A DNA stretch of 64,000 nucleotides from Flavobacterium notoginsengisoli (GCF_014207905.1 NZ_JACHLB010000009.1:1-64000); one strand, 5' to 3'; numbered from the stretch's first letter, positions 53,304 to 62,540 are shown. A program made the numbers and translations. The notes: generated by a model not told the origin, from the letters alone.

Positions 53304-53454
53304 CTCGCGAAGTCGCGAAGTCGCAAAGTTTTTTTTGCCACGAATTTCACGAATTTTCGCTAATTTTTATTTTTTTGATTCGCCAAGTTACTTAAAATTG
53401 ATGAAATTGAATTTTAGGATTGAATAATTTGTGTTAATTAGCGTAATTCGTGGC
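53304..53454. repeat. Intergenic inverted repeat, GCCACGAATT family
   Basis: GCCACGAATTTCACGAATTTTC at 53337-53358 faces TTAGCGTAATTCGTGGC at 53438-53454. A tandem CGCGAAGT motif lies at 53304-53326. The same family recurs at 55991-56051. Confidence 0.65.
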
Positions 53455-53550
53455 AAAAAAACATCGTTATTTTTAGAGTCAAAAAATCTAAAATCTAAAA
53501 TCTGAAATCTGAAATCAAAACCGTATATTTGCGTTTATTTTTAATTACGA

Positions 53551-53847
53551 ATGGAGAACGATAAAGAAAAAAATACAGCCGAATTTTACGAAAGATTAAA
53601 ATTAGAGCTTGATAACGCAAATACTTGGCCAGCAGAATATTTATACAAATTTATTGTGCCTTCTGTAGCCGATAATGTAGAGCGTGTCGAAAAAGCTTTT
53701 GATAGAATGGGTGCTGTTATTAAAACAACAAAGTCAAAAACGGGTAAATTTACCAGTGTTTCTGTAGATGTTACAATGCACAGCTCAGACGATGTGATTA
53801 GCAAATACAAAGAAGTTTCTACAATTGAAGGTATAGTTTCATTATAG
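53551..53847 (+). CDS. DUF493 (YbeD-like) family protein
   Basis: 98 residues, the usual length. FYERLKLELDNANTWPAEYLYKFIVPS opens the fold (homologues share WPxxYxFKFI), then VEKAFD and KTGKFTSVSVDVTMHSSDDVISKYK. A small ferredoxin-like regulatory fold of unknown exact role. The next gene begins 4 nt later, so they are co-transcribed. Confidence 0.85.
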   Translation: MENDKEKNTAEFYERLKLELDNANTWPAEYLYKFIVPSVADNVERVEKAFDRMGAVIKTTKSKTGKFTSVSVDVTMHSSDDVISKYKEVSTIEGIVSL

Positions 53848-53851
53848 ACTT

Positions 53852-54577
53852 ATGATCGAAAAATATAAAAGAGAAGCCGCAAGCGATGTTGTCTATAATT
53901 TAGAATATAATTCTGAAAGACAGCGTTTAATTATTCCAGAATATGGTCGTCATTTACAAAAATTGATCGATCAGGCAACTGCAATCGAAGATGATGAAAC
54001 GCGCAATAAAGCAGCGAAATACATCATTCAGGTTATGGGAAGTTTGAATCCGCATTTGCGTGATGTTCCAGATTTTCAGCATAAACTTTGGGATCAGCTT
54101 TTTATTATGTCTGATTTTAAACTGAATGTAGATTCACCATATCCAATTCCGTCAAGAGAAGTTTTGGAGTTAAAACCTGATGCTTTACAATATCCTCAGA
54201 ATTTTCCAAAATACAGATTTTATGGAAACAACATCAAATATATGATTGATGTTGCGAACAAGTGGGAGGAAGGAGAAATGAAAAATGCTTTGGTAATGGT
54301 TATTGCCAATCACATGAAAAAATCTTTCTTAAGTTGGAATAAAGACACCGTAAAAGATGACGTTATTTTTGAGCATTTGTATGAGTTGTCTGGAGGAAAG
54401 ATCAATTTATTGCAAAGTACAGAAGAGTTGTTAAACACGACAGATTTAATGCGTACCAATAAACGTATGTCTAATAAAACTGCTTCTGGAGCTCAGCCAA
54501 AAAATCAGAATAACAAAAACAATAACAATAAAGGCGGTCAAAAAAAGACGTTTCAAAAAAATAATAATCAGAAATAA
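53852..54577 (+). CDS. DUF4290 family protein
   Basis: 241 residues. Conserved flavobacterial protein: YNLEYNSERQRLIIPEYGRHLQK, YIIQVMGSLNPHLRD, FQHKLWDQLFIMSDF, then YPQNFPKYRFYGNNIKYMI. The last 35 residues are Asn/Lys/Gln low complexity, variable within the family. Function unknown. Operon with the DUF493 gene and probably with murA downstream, though a palindromic repeat intervenes. Confidence 0.85.
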   Translation: MIEKYKREAASDVVYNLEYNSERQRLIIPEYGRHLQKLIDQATAIEDDETRNKAAKYIIQVMGSLNPHLRDVPDFQHKLWDQLFIMSDFKLNVDSPYPIPSREVLELKPDALQYPQNFPKYRFYGNNIKYMIDVANKWEEGEMKNALVMVIANHMKKSFLSWNKDTVKDDVIFEHLYELSGGKINLLQSTEELLNTTDLMRTNKRMSNKTASGAQPKNQNNKNNNNKGGQKKTFQKNNNQK

Positions 54578-54587
54578 AAAGGGGCTA

Positions 54588-54656
54588 AGATACTAAGGAA
54601 CTAAGATGCTAAGATTTTTAGCTTAGAACCTCAGAATCTCAGAACCTTAGAACCTA
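54588..54656. repeat. Intergenic CTAAG/CTTAG inverted repeat
   Basis: CTAAGATACTAAGGAACTAAG and similar words face CTTAGAACCTCAG...CCTTAG after a short loop. It belongs with the copy at 56950-57096. Confidence 0.6.
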
Positions 54657-54666
54657 AACAAGATCT

Positions 54667-55980
54667 ATGGGAATTTTTAAAATCGAAGGAGGAACTCCTT
54701 TAAAAGGAGAAATCACTCCGCAAGGAGCAAAAAATGAGGCATTACAAATTTTATGTGCCGTGCTTCTAACAGGAGAGAAAGTAAAAATTAATAACATTCC
54801 TGATATTATAGACATCAATAAATTAATCACTTTGTTGGGGAATTTAGGGGTAAAAATTCAACGCAACGAGCCAGGTTCAATTACTTTTCAAGCTGACGAA
54901 GTGAATGTTGGATATTTAGAAACAGAAGCTTTCAAAAAAGAAGGTGGAGCGCTTCGTGGTTCTATTATGATTGTTGGACCGCTTTTGGCTCGTTTCGGAA
55001 AAGGATATATTCCAAAACCTGGAGGAGATAAAATTGGCCGTCGTAGATTAGATACTCACTTTGAAGGTTTTATTAACCTTGGAGCAAAATTCAGATATAA
55101 TAGAGAAGATCACTTTTACGGAGTAGAATCTCCAGAAGAAGGATTACAAGGAACAGATATGCTTCTTGACGAAGCTTCTGTAACTGGAACTGCAAACATT
55201 GTAATGGCCGCCGTTTTAGCAAAAGGAAAAACTACAGTTTACAACGCTGCTTGTGAGCCATATTTACAGCAATTGTGTAAAATGTTGAACTCAATGGGAG
55301 CAAAAATCACTGGAGTTGGTTCAAACTTGTTGACTATTGAAGGTGTTGAAAGCCTTGGCGGATGCGAGCACAGAATTCTTCCAGATATGATTGAAATTGG
55401 TTCTTGGATTGGTCTTGCGGCTATGACAAAAAGCGAAATCACAATCAAAAATGTTAGCTGGGAGAATTTAGGTTTGATTCCGAATACTTTTAGAAAACTT
55501 GGAATTACAATCGAAAAACGTAACGACGATATTTACATTCCTGCTCACAAAGACGGATACGAAGTAAAGACAGATATCGACGGTTCTATCTTAACTATTG
55601 CCGATGCACCTTGGCCAGGATTTACACCTGACTTGTTAAGTATCGTTTTAGTTGTGGCAACTCAAGCAAAAGGAGATGTTTTAATTCACCAAAAAATGTT
55701 TGAAAGTCGTTTATTCTTCGTGGATAAATTAATCGATATGGGAGCAAAAATTATGTTATGTGACCCGCATAGAGCTGTGGTTATGGGACATAATTTCGAA
55801 TCTCAATTGAAAGCAACAACAATGTCTTCTCCTGATATTCGTGCAGGAATCTCATTATTGATTGCGGCGCTTTCTGCAAAAGGAACAAGTACAATCCAAA
55901 ATATTGAGCAAATCGATCGCGGATACGAGCGTATCGACGAGCGTTTAAGAGCAATCGGTGCAAAAATCGTAAGAGCTTAA
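54667..55980 (+). CDS. murA: UDP-N-acetylglucosamine 1-carboxyvinyltransferase
   Basis: 437 residues, full length. ITPQGAKNEALQ carries the conserved Lys-Asn; GPLLARFGKGYIPKPGG and RRRLDTH follow. It adds enolpyruvate from PEP to UDP-GlcNAc, the first committed step of peptidoglycan synthesis, in the cytoplasm. The catalytic-loop residue that is Cys115 in E. coli is Asp121 here (PGGDKIG), a natural substitution known in Mycobacterium and others to keep activity while avoiding fosfomycin alkylation. Confidence 0.95.
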   Translation: MGIFKIEGGTPLKGEITPQGAKNEALQILCAVLLTGEKVKINNIPDIIDINKLITLLGNLGVKIQRNEPGSITFQADEVNVGYLETEAFKKEGGALRGSIMIVGPLLARFGKGYIPKPGGDKIGRRRLDTHFEGFINLGAKFRYNREDHFYGVESPEEGLQGTDMLLDEASVTGTANIVMAAVLAKGKTTVYNAACEPYLQQLCKMLNSMGAKITGVGSNLLTIEGVESLGGCEHRILPDMIEIGSWIGLAAMTKSEITIKNVSWENLGLIPNTFRKLGITIEKRNDDIYIPAHKDGYEVKTDIDGSILTIADAPWPGFTPDLLSIVLVVATQAKGDVLIHQKMFESRLFFVDKLIDMGAKIMLCDPHRAVVMGHNFESQLKATTMSSPDIRAGISLLIAALSAKGTSTIQNIEQIDRGYERIDERLRAIGAKIVRA

Positions 55981-55990
55981 AAAGTTGATA

Positions 55991-56051
55991 GCCACGAATT
56001 CACGAATTATTTTTTATAATCTTTGAAAATAAAAATTCGTGAATTCGTGGC
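55991..56051. repeat. Intergenic inverted repeat, GCCACGAATT family
   Basis: 18-bp perfect arms GCCACGAATTCACGAATT (55991-56008) and its complement (56034-56051), between murA and the CDF gene. Second copy of the family at 53304-53454. It may also terminate murA transcription. Confidence 0.75.
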
Positions 56052-56067
56052 GAAAAAAATAGTCTGA

Positions 56068-56946
56068 ATGACAAACGAACAAAAAGCTGTAAAAGCTACT
56101 ATTTTTAGTATAATAGGAAACACCTGCCTGGCCCTTGTAAAAGGTCTCGCAGGTTTTTTTGGCAATTCTTATGCCTTGATTGCAGACGCGATTGAATCGA
56201 CTACAGACATATTTTCGTCTTGTTTGGTTTTGTTTGGAATCAAATACTCAAATAAACCTGCAGATGAAAATCATCCGTATGGGCATGGTCGCGCAGAACC
56301 TTTAATTACATTTTTAGTTGTTGGATTTTTAATCACTTCAGCCACTATTATTGGTTACGAAAGTATTGCCAATATTGGAACTTCGCACGATTTGCCAAAA
56401 TCATGGACTTTATATGTTTTGGGAGCAATCATTATTTGGAAAGAATATTCTTTTCGTTTGGTAATGAAACGAAGCAAGCAAACTAATAGTTCTTCTTTAG
56501 CGGCTGATGCGTGGCATCATAGAAGTGATGCGATAACTTCTGTCGCAGCTTTTATTGGTATTACAGTTGCTTTGGTTATGGGAAAAGGCTACGAATCGGC
56601 AGATGATTGGGCTGCTCTTTTCGCAGCGTTTTTTATTCTTTATAACAGTTATAAAATTTTCAGACCAGCGCTTGGCGAAATCATGGATGAAAATTTAAAT
56701 GATGATTTAGTAGAAGAAATTAGAGTTGTTGCTTTAAAAGTCCCAGGAATTCTAGGAACAGAAAAGTGTTTTATTCGTAAAGCAGGAATGCGTTATCACG
56801 TAGATTTACACGCTATTGTTTCGGCTAAAATTTCGGTAAAAGAAGGGCATGATTTATCTCATAAATTACAAGATACTTTAAAAGAACAAATTCCGCAGTT
56901 AGGAAATGTTTTGATTCATATAGAGCCAGATGATTATCATTGTTAA
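56068..56946 (+). CDS. Cation diffusion facilitator (CDF) transporter
   Basis: 292 residues. Six hydrophobic segments, with the metal-site phrases SYALIADAIESTTDIFSS (TM2), HPYGHGRAEPL (loop) and AADAWHHRSDAITS (TM5), then a C-terminal cytoplasmic domain (GILGTEKCFIRKAG, DLHAIVSAKISVKEGHDL, VLIHIEPDDYH). It exports divalent metal (Zn, Fe, Mn or Co) from the cytoplasm by proton antiport. In TM2 Glu replaces the usual His near the site, which may shift ion preference. Confidence 0.9.
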   Translation: MTNEQKAVKATIFSIIGNTCLALVKGLAGFFGNSYALIADAIESTTDIFSSCLVLFGIKYSNKPADENHPYGHGRAEPLITFLVVGFLITSATIIGYESIANIGTSHDLPKSWTLYVLGAIIIWKEYSFRLVMKRSKQTNSSSLAADAWHHRSDAITSVAAFIGITVALVMGKGYESADDWAALFAAFFILYNSYKIFRPALGEIMDENLNDDLVEEIRVVALKVPGILGTEKCFIRKAGMRYHVDLHAIVSAKISVKEGHDLSHKLQDTLKEQIPQLGNVLIHIEPDDYHC

Positions 56947-56949
56947 AAG

Positions 56950-57096
56950 TTGCTAAGGTTCTGAGGTACTAAGATTCTAAGTTTTTTTTCATACGGATTG
57001 AAATAGATTTTAACACTAATTAATCTTTGTCAAAGTTTTAAACTTTGACAAAGAGAAAACTTAGCATCTTAGTATCTCAGAACCTTAGTCCCTTAG
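56950..57096. repeat. Intergenic CTAAG/CTTAG repeat with an inner palindrome
   Basis: GCTAAGGTTCTGAGGTACTAAG (given as landmark, 56950-56971) faces CTTAGCATCTTAGTATCTCAG and CCTTAG at 57059-57096. Inside lies a perfect palindrome with 14-bp arms, CTTTGTCAAAGTTT, at 57025-57053. It can terminate both converging genes. Confidence 0.7.
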
Positions 57097-57100
57097 CATC

Positions 57101-59590
57101 TTACTCCAACGCATTCAAAATCTTAACTCCAAATACGACACCATTTTGCTGAATTCCTCCTTTATAAGAATGTACATAATCTACGCGGAATAATTTAAAT
57201 TTTCCGAAACCTAAATTATCTAATCCAACAGTAAATTCAGAATAAGGTTTTCTGTCTGGAATTGCCAAAGCATGAAACCCAAGGTTTAAAGTCGATTTTA
57301 AAAGATTTAAAAGTGGAATTTTATTCATAATGAAACCAGTGTCATTGTATTCTGAATGTAATTCAAAATAGCTGTCATTGGTGCTGTTTGAATAATAAGG
57401 CATCAGATTAAACACATTTAAATATCTGTCGCTTGTTCCGATATGGGTTTGGTTTCCATTAAAATGTCTGTAATCTATAAAAGAGATATTTTCTGCATTA
57501 AAGAATTTTCCGGCTCTAAAATTAGTTCCTAAAACACCTTTGTTATTTAATGACAAATCGTATTGTACAGAGGCACCGATTCTTTCATATTCATATTTTT
57601 TTTCGCTTGCCGCGAAAGCTTTTTCGAACGCTAAATAAATCGTCGGATATTTGTCGTCTTTGAAATTATATCTTCCATCTGGTCTTGAAATGTATTTATT
57701 GCCAAAGTTGATTCTTGTCGTTATAAGCGCTTTAAATAAATGATGCTGATTAAAAGCAGGTGTTGTAAAATCATTTGGCGCTAAAGGATTATTGGAGCTA
57801 TACAAATCATCTTTTTTAAAGAAAGAGTAATCGGTTGTATTAAAAAGAGGTTTACGCTGCTCGTAGCCGATTCTTCCAGTTAGACTAATCCCGTTTGCAA
57901 TGTCTTGACCGTAATTGATTTGAGCAAACTCCAAATTATACAGTTTCATATAATTGTCTTTGAAGAATAAAGAACTAATCGAGTTGACAAATTTAGTAAT
58001 TGGTTCAGCATTGTTGAATTGAGTTGTTTTAGTTCCTCCAGAAGCCCAAATTGTAGCATAATTAATATTGTTAAAACGATGGCTAAATTCTCCGATTACG
58101 CGGAAACGTTCATCTGAAAAACCATAATTAAATGTTGTGCTAATCGAAGTGCTTTTGCCATTTTCATCATTCCATTTTCTAAAAGAAAAACCAGAATCTA
58201 AATTGAATCCTTGAACAGTGTTGAAACTTAAAGAAGAAATATTCAACAACCCTTTATATTCGAAAGAATATTTCTCGAAGGTGTTTTTATAATCGTAACC
58301 CATTAAAATATCCCAAACTTTAAACTTATTGTTTTTCGCATCAATGGAATCGGTATATTTTTTTGATTTTCTAATGGTTTGCAGACTGTCCTTTTTAGCG
58401 TAATCGCTACTTTCTTCAATAGTTAAAGGAATTGGTCGAATTTCATTCCAAAAAGCGTCATCTTTTTTATTGGCATTTGCTTCAAAAGCAACAATTTCAT
58501 TGCCGAAAGTTTTCTTTTCAAAAGATGTAGGAAATTCATAATTAGAATAAACATAGTTGAAATTTCCAGAAAACTTTATTCCAAAAAGTCCTGCATTAAA
58601 AGAAAGTGTTTGAGCATTTTTTGACCAGATTTTATTTTTTAGATTATAGCTGAAACTTTGTTTTAAAAACATCGATTCTGTAAATTCATTTTTCATTCTA
58701 TAGCCTTTAATTTCAAAATCGATCGCGTAAATAGCAAAACTATCATCTACAATATAGATGTAGCCTTCAAAAACCGGTTCTTTGTCGCGTTTCGGAATTA
58801 CTTTAATTTTATAAATCTGCTGTTTGTTATCATCATAAAAAGAACTTTCTAACTTATATTTATAATAACTGAAAGCATTATCAGCGATCGGGGAAATCAT
58901 TTTGACATCAAAATCTAAAGTATTGTCATAAAAATCATAAGTTGACAATGCAGCAGTATTATAACTGTAACCTCGATTGTTTCCAGAAATTTTCGAGGCA
59001 ATAATTTTTTCTTTTAGTTTGGATGGTTTTTCAAAAGTAACTTTAGAAATAGTTTCAGATAAATATAAAATTCCTGTTCCTGTAGAATCCAAATTAGAAG
59101 CCATATCTGGCCCAAGATCTACTTTCTGTCCAAGAATTTTTTTTGGAAGATCTTTTACTTTAAACATTCCTTTCGAATAAAAATCGGCTGTGTAACGCGC
59201 TGTTTTATCTGAGTTTTCTTTTTTATTCGCAATTGCATTTTTGATAATCGCATTTGCAGGATTGTTTTTAGGATCTATAATTACTTCGTTTAGAGCAAAA
59301 CTTTCTTCTTGAAGTTTAACGTCCAATGTGATTGTTTTACTTCCTGAAGCAACGGTTAATTTTTGAGTTTTAAAACCTAAATATTGAAAAACAATCTTGT
59401 TTTTACCAATTTCTTTTACATTCAGCTGATATTTTCCTTGTTCATTTGAAGTAGTTCCAGCGTAAGTGTTTTCTTCAAACACAGATACAAAAGGAAGTGG
59501 ATTTCCTTTGTCGTCTGTGATAGTCCCTTTGATCTGTGCAAAGTTTGAAATCGAAAAAAATAGAAAGGCAAATAAAGTAAAGTTTCTCAT
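57101..59590 (-). CDS. DUF5686 / carboxypeptidase-regulatory-like outer membrane protein
   Basis: 829 residues. Signal peptide (MRNFTLFAFLFFSISNFAQ), then a CarboxypepD_reg-like beta-sandwich (IKGTITDDKGNPLPFVSVF to about residue 105), then DUF5686 with many amphipathic strands that read as a beta-barrel through to the C-terminus. Proteins of this type sit in the outer membrane of Bacteroidota and resemble TonB-dependent receptors without the plug; cargo unknown. Single gene facing the CDF gene. Confidence 0.85.
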   Translation of the reverse strand: MRNFTLFAFLFFSISNFAQIKGTITDDKGNPLPFVSVFEENTYAGTTSNEQGKYQLNVKEIGKNKIVFQYLGFKTQKLTVASGSKTITLDVKLQEESFALNEVIIDPKNNPANAIIKNAIANKKENSDKTARYTADFYSKGMFKVKDLPKKILGQKVDLGPDMASNLDSTGTGILYLSETISKVTFEKPSKLKEKIIASKISGNNRGYSYNTAALSTYDFYDNTLDFDVKMISPIADNAFSYYKYKLESSFYDDNKQQIYKIKVIPKRDKEPVFEGYIYIVDDSFAIYAIDFEIKGYRMKNEFTESMFLKQSFSYNLKNKIWSKNAQTLSFNAGLFGIKFSGNFNYVYSNYEFPTSFEKKTFGNEIVAFEANANKKDDAFWNEIRPIPLTIEESSDYAKKDSLQTIRKSKKYTDSIDAKNNKFKVWDILMGYDYKNTFEKYSFEYKGLLNISSLSFNTVQGFNLDSGFSFRKWNDENGKSTSISTTFNYGFSDERFRVIGEFSHRFNNINYATIWASGGTKTTQFNNAEPITKFVNSISSLFFKDNYMKLYNLEFAQINYGQDIANGISLTGRIGYEQRKPLFNTTDYSFFKKDDLYSSNNPLAPNDFTTPAFNQHHLFKALITTRINFGNKYISRPDGRYNFKDDKYPTIYLAFEKAFAASEKKYEYERIGASVQYDLSLNNKGVLGTNFRAGKFFNAENISFIDYRHFNGNQTHIGTSDRYLNVFNLMPYYSNSTNDSYFELHSEYNDTGFIMNKIPLLNLLKSTLNLGFHALAIPDRKPYSEFTVGLDNLGFGKFKLFRVDYVHSYKGGIQQNGVVFGVKILNALE

Positions 59591-59761
59591 GTAAGTGTGG
59601 TATATCTTACAAAAATAGAATAAGTTAAATCTGAGCCTATTAATAATTTGTTAAATTCTGTGAGAGGCTAATGACTAATTTTTTTGAGTCCAATTTATCG
59701 CGCTAATTGAAGTTGAAGTGCATTATAAAAACTTCAACTTCAATTCAGATGAAAATTTTTT

Positions 59762-60175
59762 TTATAAAAAAGACTGTATAGCCAATTCGTAACTTTTAAG
59801 TCCGAAACCTAAAATAACACCTTTTGCGTTTCCAGACAAATACGACTGATGTCTGAAACTTTCGCGTGCATATGTATTCGAAATATGAACTTCAATTACT
59901 GGAGTTGTTACAGCTTTCATAGCATCTCCTAAACCAATTGAAGTATGAGTGTATGCACCAGCATTCAAAATAATTCCATCAAATGAAAAACCTACTTCCT
60001 GAATTTTACCAATCAATTCACCTTCAATATTGCTTTGATAATATGAAAGTTCAATGTTTGGGAATTTTTGTTTCAACGTTTCAAAATAATCTTCAAAAGT
60101 TTCGCTTCCATAAACTTCAGGTTCGCGTTTTCCTAAGAGATTCAAATTAGGTCCGTTGATAATGCAGATTTTCAT
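59762..60175 (-). CDS. aroQ: Type II 3-dehydroquinate dehydratase
   Basis: 137 residues from the ATG at 60175; the frame continues 12 codons upstream but homologues start MKICIINGPNLNLLGKREPEVYG. That segment holds the active-site Tyr and the lid Arg; NAGAYTHTS and EVHISN (His) complete the site. It converts 3-dehydroquinate to 3-dehydroshikimate in the shikimate pathway as a dodecamer. In flavobacteria it commonly neighbours xerD; here beta-barrel genes lie between. Confidence 0.95.
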   Translation of the reverse strand: MKICIINGPNLNLLGKREPEVYGSETFEDYFETLKQKFPNIELSYYQSNIEGELIGKIQEVGFSFDGIILNAGAYTHTSIGLGDAMKAVTTPVIEVHISNTYARESFRHQSYLSGNAKGVILGFGLKSYELAIQSFL

Positions 60176-60235
60176 ATTTAAGTTATTTATGTTGAAATAT
60201 TGACATTGCAAATGTCATTGAATGTTGTAAAAATA

Positions 60236-60267
60236 AAAAAACCGCTCTAATTAATAGAACGGTTTTT
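60236..60267 (-). terminator. Terminator of the 60289-60846 gene
   Basis: Stem AAAAACCGCTCTA / TAGAACGGTTTTT, one mismatch, short AT loop, about 20 nt after the stop. Confidence 0.75.
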
Positions 60268-60288
60268 ATAAAAGTATGTGATATTCTT

Positions 60289-60846
60289 TTAGAACATGAA
60301 TCCAGCAGAAAGTTGAACTACAGAGTTTTTAATGTCAGCAGTTTTTGAAGCTTCTGTTAATCCTAATCCATAACGTGCTTGAACGAATAAGCCTTCTGTA
60401 ATTTTTAAACCTAAACCAGCATTTAGACCAAAATCAAATGTTTCTGCATTTTTAACATCAAAATCATTTTTTTCGCTTAATAAGAAAGAAGCTTGAGGAC
60501 CTACTTCTAAACTTACAGATTTTGTTAAGTAGAATTTTGCCATAACTGGGATAGATAAATACCCTAATTTATTTTTAAATTCTTGACCAGCTTCTTTATA
60601 ATTTGCTCCTTGAGTTGAGTATAAAAGCTCTGGCTGAATAGAAAATTTTTCTAATAATTTTAATTCAGCAACAAGACCAGCATGAAAGCTTGTAATACCT
60701 TCTTTGTCAAAATCTTGTTCTGGAAATGCATCTCCAGTTTGACTTGCAAAGTTTACCCCCGCTTTAACCCCTAATTTTAAAAATTGTGCATTCATTGTTG
60801 CTGATGTTGCTAAGAACAATACAGCGGCTACAATTATTTTTTTCAT
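60289..60846 (-). CDS. Outer-membrane beta-barrel protein (porin family)
   Basis: 185 residues. Signal peptide MKKIIVAAVLFLATSATMNA, then LGVKAGVNFASQTGD, FHAGLVAEL, FSIQPELLYSTQG, YLSIPVMAKFYL, LEVGPQASFLLS and a final VVQLSAGFMF, the pattern of 8-stranded barrels of the PorT/OmpW type in Bacteroidota. Paralogue of the genes at 61826 and 62541, but on the opposite strand. Confidence 0.85.
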   Translation of the reverse strand: MKKIIVAAVLFLATSATMNAQFLKLGVKAGVNFASQTGDAFPEQDFDKEGITSFHAGLVAELKLLEKFSIQPELLYSTQGANYKEAGQEFKNKLGYLSIPVMAKFYLTKSVSLEVGPQASFLLSEKNDFDVKNAETFDFGLNAGLGLKITEGLFVQARYGLGLTEASKTADIKNSVVQLSAGFMF

Positions 60847-61129
60847 AAAAATGTTTTTTAAATTTTTGGTATTTAAATGTTATTCTAAAGTTCAAAACTA
60901 CATATTTAGCATTTTATTGCCTTATATTTTAGATTAAATAATTAATAAAATTCCCACTATAATGTGTTTTTTAGGTAGTTTAACGAGGCTTTTTGCAGTT
61001 ATACTCTTGATTTTCAGTTTTGTTTTTGATGTTTTTTCTCTGTCTTATTTTGTTGTTTTTTGGGCTTATTATGGAGTTTTTCTTGTAAGTCTAATCTTAT
61101 TTTTGGCATTCGTAATTAAAAAAATAAAC

Positions 61130-61642
61130 ATGAAAAAAGTAATTTTAGCTGCTATCGCAGTAATGGGTTTTACATTTGCAAATGCTCAGGAACAAACGGC
61201 AAAAGGGAAATGGTTAATTGAGGCTAATACAGGATTTGGAGGGGATACTAACACTGGTAATACTAGTTTTCAGTTATATTCTTCTGATGGAGAAAGTTCA
61301 TGGAGTATTGGTGCTGAAGGAGGTTATTTCGTAGCTGATAATTTAGCTGTAAAGTTAGGTATGGGGTACAATGACTTTGGTCATAGCTCAAATGCATTTT
61401 CTTACAAAGTTGGTGCTAAATATTATTTATTAAATAAATTCCCTCTTGAAGCTTCTTACACTGGTGCTAGTATTAAAGATGCAAATGAAAACCCTTCTTA
61501 TTTAGGTTTGCAAGCAGGTTATGCTTGGTTCGTTTCAAAAAATATTTCTATTGAGCCAGGTCTGCGCTATAATGTTACTTTAAATGAAGATTATGGTAAA
61601 GATGTTTTTCAATTAAATGTTGGATTTGCATTACACTTCTAA
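61130..61642 (+). CDS. Small outer-membrane beta-barrel protein
   Basis: 170 residues from the ATG at 61130. The open frame begins 56 codons upstream with a hydrophobic run, but a clean signal peptide (MKKVILAAIAVMGFTFANAQ) starts here. Barrel strands follow: WLIEANTGFGG, WSIGAEGGYFVADNLAVKLGMGY, YKVGAKYYLL and the terminal VFQLNVGFALHF. A less close relative of the neighbouring porin-like genes, nearer the OmpW-like group. Confidence 0.8.
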   Translation: MKKVILAAIAVMGFTFANAQEQTAKGKWLIEANTGFGGDTNTGNTSFQLYSSDGESSWSIGAEGGYFVADNLAVKLGMGYNDFGHSSNAFSYKVGAKYYLLNKFPLEASYTGASIKDANENPSYLGLQAGYAWFVSKNISIEPGLRYNVTLNEDYGKDVFQLNVGFALHF

Positions 61643-61674
61643 ATTATTTGGTTAATAATAGTGTTTTTTTTCGG

Positions 61675-61705
61675 AGCCTTTCCTTTTATTAGGAAAGGCT
61701 TTTTG
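61675..61705 (+). terminator. Terminator of the 61130-61642 gene
   Basis: 10-bp stem AGCCTTTCCT / AGGAAAGGCT with a 6-nt loop followed by T's. Confidence 0.85.
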
Positions 61706-61782
61706 TTTGCGGGAGAAAAGGTGTTCTTATATTTATAACAATTTTTGTTAAATTGCAAGTATGTTTTTAATAAGTATAGTTT

Positions 61783-61790
61783 TATATTTG
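61783..61790 (+). promoter_or_regulatory. TATATTTG box before the 61826 gene
   Basis: Fits TAnnTTTG, 35 nt before the ATG. The upstream phrase GCAAGTATGTTTTT recurs before the 62541 gene. Confidence 0.5.
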
Positions 61791-61825
61791 ATATCGAAAA
61801 TTAATTTAACCCAAAACAAATTAGA

Positions 61826-62398
61826 ATGAAAAAAATAATTTTATCTGCCATTGCAATGATGGCTTTTGCATTTTCGAATGCTCAGGAGACTAGATTTGGA
61901 GTAAAAGGAGGACTTAACATTTCAACATTAACTGGAGATGTTTCTGATAATAAATCATTAATAGGTTTTCATGTTGGTGGTTTTGCAGAAATTAAAGTAA
62001 TTGAAAGATTGGCAATTCAGCCAGAGCTTTTGTATTCTACACAAGGTTCAAAATTTAAATATGGAGCTCCAGATGTTAAGATGGATTACATTAATATACC
62101 CGTTTTGGCTAAGTTTTATATTACAAAACAATTTACTGTAGAAGCTGGTCCTCAGATTGGTTTCTTAGTTTCAGCCAAACAAAACGGTTATGATAATTTT
62201 AAAGACGATTTAAAATCTGTTGATTTAGGTTTTAATTTTGGTGCTGGTTATAATTTTACAGATAATCTTTCTGCGGGAATACGTTATACAGTGGGTATTT
62301 CGAATATTGATGATACTGAATTTGATAATGTTGAAGATTATTACGATTACAGTATTAGAAATGGTAACCTTGCATTGTCTTTAGCTTACAAATTCTAA
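61826..62398 (+). CDS. Outer-membrane beta-barrel protein (porin family)
   Basis: 190 residues. Signal MKKIILSAIAMMAFAFSNAQ, then FGVKGGLNISTLTGD, IGFHVGGFAEIKVIERLAIQPELLYSTQG, YINIPVLAKFYI, VEAGPQIGFLVSA and a C-terminal LALSLAYKF ending in Phe as outer-membrane barrels do. Tandem paralogue of 62541-63122 with its own promoter and terminator. Confidence 0.85.
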   Translation: MKKIILSAIAMMAFAFSNAQETRFGVKGGLNISTLTGDVSDNKSLIGFHVGGFAEIKVIERLAIQPELLYSTQGSKFKYGAPDVKMDYINIPVLAKFYITKQFTVEAGPQIGFLVSAKQNGYDNFKDDLKSVDLGFNFGAGYNFTDNLSAGIRYTVGISNIDDTEFDNVEDYYDYSIRNGNLALSLAYKF

Positions 62399-62418
62399 TA
62401 AGGATTTTAAAAAAATAT

Positions 62419-62450
62419 AAAAAGCCTTCCTTAAACAAGGAGGCTTTTTT
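62419..62450 (+). terminator. Terminator of the 61826-62398 gene
   Basis: GC-rich stem around GCCTTCCTT / AAGGAGGC with one bulge, loop AAAC, followed by six T's. Confidence 0.8.
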
Positions 62451-62506
62451 GTTTATATAATATTTTTATTATTAAAATAAAAATCAATATATCGCAAGTA
62501 TGTTTT

Positions 62507-62514
62507 TATATTTG
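62507..62514 (+). promoter_or_regulatory. TATATTTG box before the 62541 gene
   Basis: Fits TAnnTTTG, 26 nt before the ATG, and shares the upstream GCAAGTATGTTTTT with the previous gene, so the two are probably co-regulated. Confidence 0.5.
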
Positions 62515-62540
62515 GCAAACAAATTTAACCTTAAGACGTA

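Noticed and set aside
53288..53350. 21-codon extension of the alpha/beta hydrolase
   Set aside because: It translates repeat DNA (CGCGAAGT tandem) and the signal peptide begins at the downstream ATG.
60962..61129. 56-codon hydrophobic extension of the beta-barrel gene
   Set aside because: A clean signal peptide begins at 61130 and paralogues start there; the extension would put a membrane segment before the signal.
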